Shown: piece by piece, positions 56,551 through 64,000 of the stretch | Position numbering within the stretch: the first letter of the stretch is position 1 | Layout of the letters: each line of letters opens with the position of its first letter | Assembly (NCBI RefSeq): GCF_018446385.1 | Contig: NC_056001.1 | Location: forward strand, 11,092,672 to 11,156,671 | From: Zingiber officinale | Lineage: Eukaryota; Streptophyta; Magnoliopsida; Zingiberales; Zingiberaceae | DNA length: 64,000 nucleotides | Reading direction: 5' to 3' | Notes under the pieces: generated by a model | The model's input: only the letters and a program-made list of their open reading frames with translations | Told to the model about the DNA's origin: nothing | Database searches by the model: none | Made by a program: the position numbers and the translations under genes

Positions 56551-56855
56551 AGATCAATCGATCAGTCGATCGATTAGGGATGTACTGCGACAAGCAGTGG
56601 CCCAATCGATCGACCGATCGATTGGGAGCTTATAACGCGTGCACAGAAGTGTTCCCAATCGATTAGCCGATCGATTGGGCACCTCTAATCGATCGGCCGA
56701 TCGATTGAGGAACTGGAAATCGCACACAGGAGCTAAATTGATCGTGCGATCGATTCAGGCGATTTCCAGAGAACACAGAGGCGCTCTGAATTGATCGACC
56801 GATCGATTTAAAGTCTCTCTAATCGATTGAGAGTCATTCAATCGATTGGGATCCG
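56551..56855 (+). repeat. Array of AATCGATCGNCCGATCGATT palindromes upstream of LTR TATA box
   Basis: Near-palindromic 20-26-bp units centred at about 56565, 56613, 56666, 56698, 56747 and 56800, then two single AATCGATTG half units at 56821 and 56839. Spacing is 32-53 bp. Several are flanked by CCC and GGG, extending the stem (CCCAATCGATCGACCGATCG then ATTGGG). The array ends right before the TATA-like box of the LTR. Confidence 0.92.
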
Positions 56856-57360
56856 ACCGTTGGCGCAGGATAAAACCATTAGCGAACGTTTTCTTCGGTA
56901 GTGCTTCGATTCCTCTCCAGCGATTCTCTCCGAGCTCTCACCGCCAGTTCTTGAAGGTTCTTGGAGGCAAGTGCTGGTGCACTTCCAAGGTTCAAGAGGC
57001 AACAACAAGCAACAAGTAAGCAAGAAGGAGTTTTTTCTTTGTATCTTTGTATTTTCTTCTTGTGTGTGTTGTATTATTGTTGTGTGGGTTTGTACGAGGC
57101 TTCTCCGCCTCTGGCTAGGACCGAGAAGGAGTATTTCATTAGTGGGGAGCGAGTCGTGTGTGGATCCTTGGATTAGTCACATCTTCTTAAGATAGATACC
57201 AAGTAAATCCTCGTGTTAATATTGTAGAGTGCTTCATAGTCTTATTCCACTGTCTATCAACAACAATGAAGCAAGTAATCATTTCGACCCTAATAGAATC
57301 CAGAGGAAATTATATTTTGATCGTGATTCGACGTGTAAATTATGAAAGGGAGCCAGAATT

Positions 57361-58799
57361 ACAGACTAAAGGGTCTAACCTTATAAATGTAGGGATGGAA
57401 CTTTAATCTCCACGAGATTCGGATGATGATTCCCTGATTAAATAAAATTAGAGATGGGATGGAGCCCTAATTTAGTAATGGAATGGGATGGTCAATCCGT
57501 TTCGTCCTATTGGTATTCCTCCTACATACATATGCATTATTAAATTGTAGTTGAAGTTTGAAGGACACCTACCAATTTAATTATTATTCTCAATCAAATT
57601 ATTTTTCAGTTGCCATCGGATATTTAATTTTTCAAATAGATTAATTTTAGGGGTCATCGTCTAATTTCATAAAAATCTTTTATCAACCATCATCACAATA
57701 AAGCGTTTATACTTAACTTTCTTATGTCTGTTTTTCTGGTATTTATATATTAAATCTTTCATTATTCGTTGGAGGTATAAATCATTACCTATTACACCTC
57801 AATCAAATCTATCTTAAATGGACGAAAGTGAACTAATAGTATTTATTAAAAAATTCAAGTAGTATCATCAATAGGCTATATTTTTAATTTTATTTGCTAT
57901 TTCTTTTTATTAAAAGTCAAAAATATCGAGGTTTGAATGGGAAAGAGAAAGGTGAGATCGTGTTTAGGTTGCAAATCTTTGAATGGTCAAATGGAAAGTG
58001 CCTCGCATGTCCCGAGTGCGTTTACACATTTAAGCTTCACTCAATTGTGGAAATCAAGGTGGGCCACCCTTACCTCAACGAATCTGAACCAAGGATTGCG
58101 CGGGCCACCACCATCGGGCCGCCGACACCACTTTCCACACGGAAATGAATTAATAAATATGCGTATTAAAATTTTAATTTATTTAAAAACTCAACTCTGT
58201 TGCAATCTTTCTATTAGATTTTATTTCAGATGAATATATTTTGAGTCAATTTAGTCAAATTGAAGCAGAATAAATATTTTAGTCGTAATTGCAGCTGGTG
58301 GGAGCACCAAGACACGTATAGAAGACATCAATGAATAGGACTGAAGGCGCGTTAAGATACTGCGAATCTGTTTTTTTTTTTTATAATACTATTTTAGAGT
58401 GCGAAATTTCTTGATTAGAAATCGAGAGAATCTTAATAATTGATGGATGATAGGAAACAGACAACCATGTTCAGATTTGGCTGACTTAACGGTCGTCCGG
58501 TGGAGTGGACAAAAATAGTTTCCAACGAATGTGAATAATATGTAATCCCTCTTGATTGATCGGGTCTCTTAATCTTTGCATTATCATGATTTTGAACATA
58601 TCTCAAAAATAGGAGTGAAATCTCGAGGGTAATATATATATTAAAAAGAGATAAATAATTAAAAACGAGAAGTGTTTCCGTGTTTGCTGCTCAGTCCTGG
58701 GTGTTTAGTGCCAGGATGGTGCGAGGACACAGCTAGATACGGATCATATCTGGTCGGATCTCGCTTTCCAAGAGCTCGGATTTGGTGGGTCGCCGAGGG
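57361..58799. other. Intergenic region upstream of the response regulator
   Basis: AT-rich; frames at 57894-58233 have no recognisable domain and overlap each other in different frames. No RNA gene or repeat of note was seen. Confidence 0.5.
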
Positions 58800-58800
58800 C

Positions 58801-58813
58801 GTTTATATTTAAT
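58801..58813 (+). promoter_or_regulatory. TATA-like box of the response regulator gene
   Basis: GTTTATATTTAAT lies 62-74 bp upstream of the ATG at 58875, in a GC-richer context, with a short leader of AGAAGCAAGAACAAC type between. Good position for a core promoter; not otherwise supported. Confidence 0.5.
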
Positions 58814-58874
58814 CCCTGCCTCTCCAGTCGGGTCATAAGAGAAGCAAGAACAACTTCTTCTTGTTCAGTTTTCC

Positions 58875-59826
58875 ATGGCTGTTGAATCAGAAGCAAGGTT
58901 TCATGTCCTGGCTGTGGATGATAGCGTCATGGACAGAAAGCTCATCGAGAAGCTCCTCAAAATCTCTTCCTTTCATGGTATAATCAGTTTCACTCAATCT
59001 CTGATGCTATTATCAATCTTTACTTTTCCTTTTTCTTAAAAAAAAGGGGGCAAAACAATTTGTTTCTTTCAGTTACAACAGTGGATTCAGGAAGCAAGGC
59101 CCTTGAATTCTTGGGATTGTCTGCAACTGCTTCGCCAGAACAGAGTGTAAATCTTCTGACCATTTCAGTTCCCTCAATTCCCTGCCCTTTTCCCTCTTAG
59201 GAGCTAATGTAGCTTGTTGATTCAGGAAATCGAGGTGAATTTGATCATAACAGATTACTCCATGCCAGGGATGACAGGGTATGACCTTCTCAAAAGGATC
59301 AAGGTATAACTTTATAATTTTACATGCAAAATTTTGCCTCGCTGTTTCAAGGATCTGAGAAGAAACTACTCTGTGTTCTTCAATTGCAGGGGTCATCTTC
59401 CTTCAAGGACATTCCAGTAGTGATTATGTCAGCGGAGAATATGCCTTCCAGGATAAATAGGTGAGAGAGAAATTCTATCTGGATACAATTTTCATTTCAG
59501 ATGAACTCAGAAATAACTCTGAGGAAGTTTGCTCTGTCGTGTGCTGCTACAGATGCTTGGAAGGAGGAGCAGAAGAGTTCTTTCTCAAGCCAGTGAGGCT
59601 GTCTGACCTGAAAAAGCTCAGGCCTCACATACTGAAAGGGAAATCAAGAGAGGGGCATCTAAGTCAAGAAGAAAGCAGCGAGATCAGTAAGATCACCAGC
59701 AGAAGCATCAGCCATGACAGCAGTAGTATCTGCTGCAGCAAAAGGAAAGCCATGGACGAGGAATCTGCACTAGAGAGGAGAAGACTGAGACTCTCCTGTG
59801 GTGGCTTGCAATATGATCTAGCGTGA
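58875..59826 (+). CDS. Type-A cytokinin response regulator (ARR8/ARR9-like), five exons
   Basis: Exons 58875-58977, 59073-59146, 59226-59303, 59390-59460 and 59553-59826 join with consistent phases into 199 residues. The receiver domain has the acidic pair Asp15/Asp16 (VLAVDDS), phospho-acceptor Asp69 ([17 protein letters not shown]), the Ser of VIMSAEN and Lys121 of FFLKPV. A short Ser/Lys-rich tail follows, with no Myb-like DNA-binding domain, so it is type A. Type-A regulators receive phosphate from histidine phosphotransfer proteins and dampen cytokinin signalling; their genes are usually induced by cytokinin. All key residues are intact and the five-exon layout is typical of the family. 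Closest type by receiver sequence is ARR8/ARR9. Confidence 0.96.
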
Positions 59827-60247
59827 AGAACATGGATCCAGTCAGTTTCTTGGTTCCTCTAGTGATGCCAATTTTGCACTGATAACGCAATTCAAGAATA
59901 GGAAATGTAAATAACGGGAGAAGAAGGTACTGATCGATGGACTTAAGATGCCATGAGGCTATTTAATCACCAGTTTCTGTTAGTTTATTCTGGCAAATGG
60001 TGCGGCTGCAGGCTCATGGCATCTCACTGCCACGAGAAAGGGTTCATCTTTACTTGTAATGGAGAATCATAACAAAAAGTATCGAAAACAAAATGAAAAT
60101 GAGGGAATAAACAAGATGCCCAAACCTGTTTTTCTGGTTGCTTGCATGAAATCAATCGGCAAACAGGAAAGAAATAGTATGTTCTAAGAGAAGAAAATAT
60201 TCTGTATGTACATATTCTTTAATAAAGCAGAACTTTCTCAGATTAAA
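59827..60247. other. 3' flank of the response regulator gene
   Basis: Probable 3' UTR and spacer. AATAAA-like signals occur around 60105 (GGAATAAAC) and 60221 (AATAAAG). No other feature seen. Confidence 0.5.
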
Positions 60248-60408
60248 GAAAAAAAGATAGCTCGGTGTATAAAGCTTTCGTTATATAGGGTCTTAGGAAA
60301 AGATCCATTATACACAGTTTTATTCTATTTTTTGTAAGAAGGTGTTTTTAGGATTTGAACATGTGATCTTTTGGTCATATGATAATAAATTTATTGTTGC
60401 ACCAAGGT
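60248..60408 (-). mobile_element. Au-type SINE
   Basis: On the minus strand the sequence starts CCTTGGTGCAACAATAAA, has a Pol III A-box-like region, a CATATGACCAAAAGATCAC block, the B box GTTCAAATCC (plus strand 60351-60360), and ends CACCGAGCTATC followed by T residues. This order and the block sequences are those of the plant Au SINE family, known from monocots and dicots. The copy is diverged and about 160 bp long. Confidence 0.78.
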
Positions 60409-60787
60409 TTCCTTCAACTTTCTTAGGAAAAAAAGGATCCAAATTTCCAAAAAAACTATAATTTGCAAGAAATCTGATGTATTTTCTTTGATAGTGTTGG
60501 TATAAGTTAAAGAGGTCCAAACTTTAGATTTTTTAGATGGAAAGTTATTTTATAAAATGTCTGCAAATTTGATTTACAAATTGATTTTTGATGAAAATTT
60601 TAGTATATTCTTCTTATAACAAAATATAGATATATCTTTTTAGTTTTTACTAGTACTGGTAAAATTTAGTTTGGTAAACTTTAGTTTTTTTAAACTATAA
60701 ATTGATTCACAAATAACTTACCATATGTTCTGTCATGTTTTATTAGTAGTTAAATCGGAGAATAAACTGTTTTAACAGTATATATAT

Positions 60788-61692
60788 ACTTGAATGTTTT
60801 AATTTGTCTTTTCCTTCATACGGACTTATTTATTCTCATTCTCTTCCTTCGCTTTCCTCTCTTTCCTAAAACGAAAATCCTAAACCTTCTTCGTCGCTTA
60901 TCCACTCTTCTCTTCCTCCACTTTAGGTCATCTTCTTTAACTCTTAGCTCACGCCAAATGAGTTAAAGTTTTGCTCACAATTAAATAACTGGTCATCTCA
61001 TTCCTTTCCATTTTTTACTCATGTTTCAGAATCCATATTTCATATCACCTTATGAACTCCAATTGTTGATTTTAAGGTTCCAGTACAGATGTTGAGTTAG
61101 TTTTCTTTCAAAACCAGCACCAACGTGGTAGTTTCGAAAGACTAGCACAAACGTTGAGTTGATTTTCTTTCAAAACCAGCACCAATGTAGTGATTTTAAA
61201 AGACGTTGGTGTTAATTTTTGAAAGACCAACATAAACGTTGAGCTGCTTTTCTTTCAAAACCAGCACTAACATGGTGGTTTTGAAAGACCTACACAAACA
61301 TTGAGTTGCTTTTCTTTCAAAACCAGCACAACGTATAGTCAAGGTCTTTCAAAATTAGTACAAACTTGGTGTTGGTTTTAAAAAACGACCACCACATTGG
61401 TGCTGGTCTTTCAAAACCGCCACCACATTATTGTTGGACTTTCAAAATCAGCACCAACTACTAGCACCGACCAGTACCACATTGTTGGTGAGCGAAAACA
61501 CTAACTCACCTAGCGTGAGCTGAGAGTTAGAGAAGATGACTTGTATCTAAGGTTTGAAGTGGAGGAAGAGAGAAGCGGATAAGCGGAGAAGAGGGTTTCA
61601 GACTTTGGTTTTAGGTAAGAGAGGGAAGCGAAGGAATAGAATGAGAACAATTAAGCTCACGCGAAGGAAGAGAGAAATTAAAAAATTCAAGT
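60788..61692. mobile_element. Foldback element with ~200-bp inverted repeats
   Basis: Left arm about 60788-60985 and right arm about 61490-61692 are imperfect reverse complements: for example GCTTATCCACTCTTCTCTTC on the left against GAGAGAAGCGGATAAGC on the right, and ACTTGAATGTTTTAATTTG against AAATTAAAAAATTCAAGT at the outer ends. The loop holds the tandem repeat annotated separately. No transposase is present. The type (Mutator-like or other) and target duplication could not be settled. Confidence 0.78.
61085..61445. repeat. Tandem repeat of CTTTCAAAACCAGCACCAAC-type units inside the foldback element
   Basis: Units of 61-62 bp (one of 86) start GTTGAGTTGNTTTTCTTTCA at about 61091, 61152, 61238 and 61299, each with AAACCAGCACYAAC and a GGTGGTTTYGAAAGAC part. 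The second half of each unit partly reverse-complements the first, so the loop itself can fold. Confidence 0.82.
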
Positions 61693-62230
61693 TGACGCCA
61701 TGTCACCAGGCCACATCTGTTGTCTCCCACAGTCACCCATATAAGAGTGTACAGGGTATCAACATTGTATATATTATACCCTGTGAGCATCTAAAATTTT
61801 TTAGTTTTATTTTTTAAAAAATTTGAATACTATAACCAAATCTCTAAACCGTAAAGGTAAAATTTAATTGGCTTAACCTTAGAGCTAAAAAATAAACAAA
61901 AAATTACTATTTAACACCCTAAATATATACTCTATAAGCTCTTAGTTTTTTTAAGCTTGAACACTATAATCCAACCATTAAACCCTAAATGCAAAATCTA
62001 ATCCTAAATTAATTGAGGTGTCTAGATTATGTGGCGCAGACGAAATCCACAGCACTTCGTCCACAGTGTGTGTGTATATATATATATATATCCGAAAAAA
62101 ATCCCCGAACCCGCCCCCATTCCTAAACAAATCGAGAATCCCCATCTCTATTTCAAGTTTTCCCCATGGGGCCCCGAATCCGCGGGGAAAATTGTCTTCC
62201 CTAGAGGCGCCCACATGCGTTGTCTAGGAT

Positions 62231-62272
<42 letters not shown>

Positions 62273-62742
62273 CTAGTGTGATCGTGCACACGCGTTGCGT
62301 GTGTAATATAATAATATATAAATTATTTGAGCCCCAGCAATAAACTACTGTAATGGGCTTCCCTATGAAAAAAATTATTTTAATTTAATATTATACTTAT
62401 CTTAGTAAAAGAAACTAAGAAAAGTATATTTTTTAACATTGTCGGCTTAAAATATTTATAGAAGCTTCTTTGATTATAGTGTTATCAATTCTAAGATGTG
62501 GGACTAAAGAGAACTTTATTTTTTTATATAAAACAATCAGAGAAAATTAATGATGAGAAAAATTCATAATAATACGTCAGAGCTGAGTCTCGAACTCTAG
62601 ATCACTGATTGTTTCGCTTGTGGAATTACTAATAAACCTTGGAATTATTTTTAGTGTGAATAGAAAAAAGGACAGTAACGTAAATTCATTTTAGGCTTCA
62701 CCAAAGTTAGTTAGTAAAGGGGGGAGATTTTTAATAAAATAG

Positions 62743-62779
<37 letters not shown>

Positions 62780-63520
62780 CACGTTGTCCGACCGCCCTTC
62801 CGTGACTGGGTGATCGGGGTGTTCAGAAGCGATACAGTAGGGATGATATTTCCCTCGGATCCGATGGGGAATCCAATATCCAACCCTAATGGAGGAGGGT
62901 ATGGAGGAAATTTTTAGATCTGATTAAATAATCATGTATTCGGATATGAGTATTTTCGAATTTGGATATAGAGGTGGATATATATATACCCTTGTTTTTT
63001 TAGGAAAGAAAAAACTTTAGCCCACTTTCTGCCTCGAAAAAACTTAGTTTGTCCTCTTTACCCTGTCATCAACACATATCTCTTCTTCTTTTCCACGAGA
63101 AATCCTCATCCGATAAGGAGTGCGAGGAGTATAAGAATTTAAGAATTTAGGAATTTAATAAATATTTATAAATTCATTGAAATATTTTTTTAAAAAAAAA
63201 TAGAATTGCAAGTAATAATAGGACGATGGGTCTCCGATGGGTATGAGGATGAGGATAGGGATGAAAGTTAAATATCCGATGAGTTTAGAGATGAATTTAC
63301 TATATGGGGATGGGTACAACTGATATAAAATTTGATCCAAATCCTACTCATTATCATTCTTACGATCTAGGCACCCCGAGTGCATTCACTTTGGGGCGAC
63401 GGATCACTTCTGTGTCTCATTTCCATGATTGAGATGAATCGAGATGCCCGGAAGTGATCTGAGCGCCCAGAGTGAGTCGGGGCACCCCTAATTCACTCAA
63501 TCATGGAAATAGGTAGAGAC
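61693..63520. other. Intergenic region with microsatellites
   Basis: Contains (TG)n(TA)n at 62066-62090, (TC)n at 62235-62267 and (AT)n at 62745-62776. 62800-63360 has old repeat-like sequence rich in GATGGGGAT-type blocks. A GGCACCCC/GGGCGAC motif group at 63369-63490 resembles the LTR arrays elsewhere, with a 15-bp inverted repeat ATTTCCATGATTGAG (about 63420) and CTCAATCATGGAAAT (about 63497). No gene seen. Confidence 0.6.
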
Positions 63521-63842
63521 ACCTGATAAGAACAGACACTTGAAAAAGATAGAGAAATAAAGGAACAAGAAATAAAACATCGAATAGAGAATAATGTTTT
63601 GGATGATCTTATTGTCATTGTCAAAGGGATTATCTATACAAGTTGTCTAAATAATAAATAAAAAGAATAAATATGACATACAATCATAATAATTATAATC
63701 GTAGTAATGAATATAATAACTTTAAAAATAGTATCTTCCACTATCAATTCATATCGATCTTGATTATGATGTCAGATATGGTAAATTTATATTGATTGAA
63801 ATCAATACAAGATTATTATTCACTATTATTTTGTTTCCTACA
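63521..63842 (-). mobile_element. Probable 3' LTR of a copia element (minus)
   Basis: The minus strand starts TGTAGGAAAC at 63842 directly after a purine-rich GGGGGTAA tract and the RNase H end. The left limit at about 63521 (plus strand TGATAAGAAC) is a guess from a TG dinucleotide and typical short LTR length. Confidence 0.5.
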
Positions 63843-64000
63843 TTACCCCCAACAAACTCAACAAGAGAGTTTGAACATTAAGTTTGATTGCTAACTTGAT
63901 AAAGTATTGTCTAGATAATGACTTAGTGAATCTATCAGTAATTTGATCTTCTGTAGAAACGTAAGAAATTGAAAGTTGTCAAGTCATCAACGTTCATAAA
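63838..64000 (-). pseudogene. C-terminal end of copia RNase H, running out of the window
   Basis: On the minus strand from 64000: a frame with VSTEDQITDRFTKSLSRQYF then IKLAIKLNVQTLL and a stop overlapping the LTR start. The TEDQ-FTKSLSR block is the standard copia polyprotein end. The rest of the element lies beyond the window. Confidence 0.8.

Larger units (their letters stand above)
52881..57355 (+). mobile_element. Copia-type LTR on +, split by a nested element (outer right end tentative)
   Basis: Starts TGTTGGTGCAATATCCC at 52881 and continues at 55831 after the nested insertion. Its U3 contains a ~30-bp tandem repeat (55975-56262), GTCAAGGTTGACCGG repeats (56270-56500) and a TCGATCG palindrome array (56551-56855); a TATA-like GGATAAAACC follows at about 56868. 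The U5 part includes GTACGAGGCTTCTCCGCCTC near 57091. GAATT precedes the start (52876-52880) and recurs at 57356-57360 after a CA, a possible target duplication that would make this a solo LTR of about 1.65 kb; the right end is not certain. Confidence 0.65.

Noticed and set aside
57894-58233. Two overlapping plus-strand frames upstream of the response regulator
   Set aside because: They are different frames of the same DNA, without similarity to a known family or splice context.
62575-62645. tRNA gene or SINE head (TCTCGAACTC block)
   Set aside because: Only a B-box-like sequence on the minus strand; no cloverleaf or A box at the right spacing could be drawn.

Overview
This is a plant nuclear window. 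It has spliced genes with GT-AG introns, plant-specific gene families (SRS zinc-finger factor, type-A response regulator, PFA-DSP phosphatase, GeBP-like factor), tRNA-derived SINEs, a TRIM, and many LTR retrotransposons. The GC-rich, Ala/Gly-rich, His/Pro-rich coding of the SRS gene and the abundance of long-LTR copia and chromodomain gypsy elements suggest a monocot; the species cannot be named from sequence alone.

Layout. (1) 1-3.75 kb: the 3' part of a decayed Ty1/copia element on +. (2) 4.15-10.55 kb, a gene island on +: the last exon of a plastid glucose transporter-like gene, a complete five-exon PFA-DSP phosphatase gene (7854-8853), then a cluster of SINE copies running into a GeBP/STOREKEEPER-like gene cut off mid-domain at 10549 by a copia LTR. 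(3) 10.55-44.7 kb, a retrotransposon nest: a 2.4-kb copia LTR and pol remnant (-); a tandem gypsy array (-) with three full LTRs (15213-17779, 23025-25586, 30908-33474) and three gag/pol bodies; a gypsy (Tat-like) fragment (+); and further copia LTRs, copia gag pieces and an intact TRIM with target duplication. (4) 44.7-52.9 kb: mostly unique sequence with the SRS/SHI gene (47940-49220). (5) 52.9-57.3 kb: a copia-type LTR (+) interrupted by a nested gag-only retrotransposon with a clean CAATC target duplication. (6) 57.4-64 kb: a five-exon type-A response regulator (58875-59826), an Au-type SINE, a long-inverted-repeat element, microsatellites and the 3' end of one more copia element (-).

Most notable observations. 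Two of the three gypsy LTRs carry, in sense, a piece of a mitovirus RNA polymerase gene: a shared 444-bp core that looks identical in both, with different outer breakpoints; the third LTR lacks it. One gypsy body carries a laccase exon fragment in opposite orientation. Six different copia-type LTRs carry short palindromic motif arrays directly upstream of their TATA box, at the same place but with unrelated motif sequences. The internal parts of the gypsy array differ from each other in an odd way, concentrated at CTG/CAG trinucleotides (T loss or T-to-C), which looks more like a base-calling artefact of methylated DNA than natural decay.

Functionally the host genes are independent: phosphatase signalling, sugar export from plastids, an SRS developmental regulator and a cytokinin response regulator. 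The first two probably preserve a conserved gene neighbourhood known from Arabidopsis chromosome 1.
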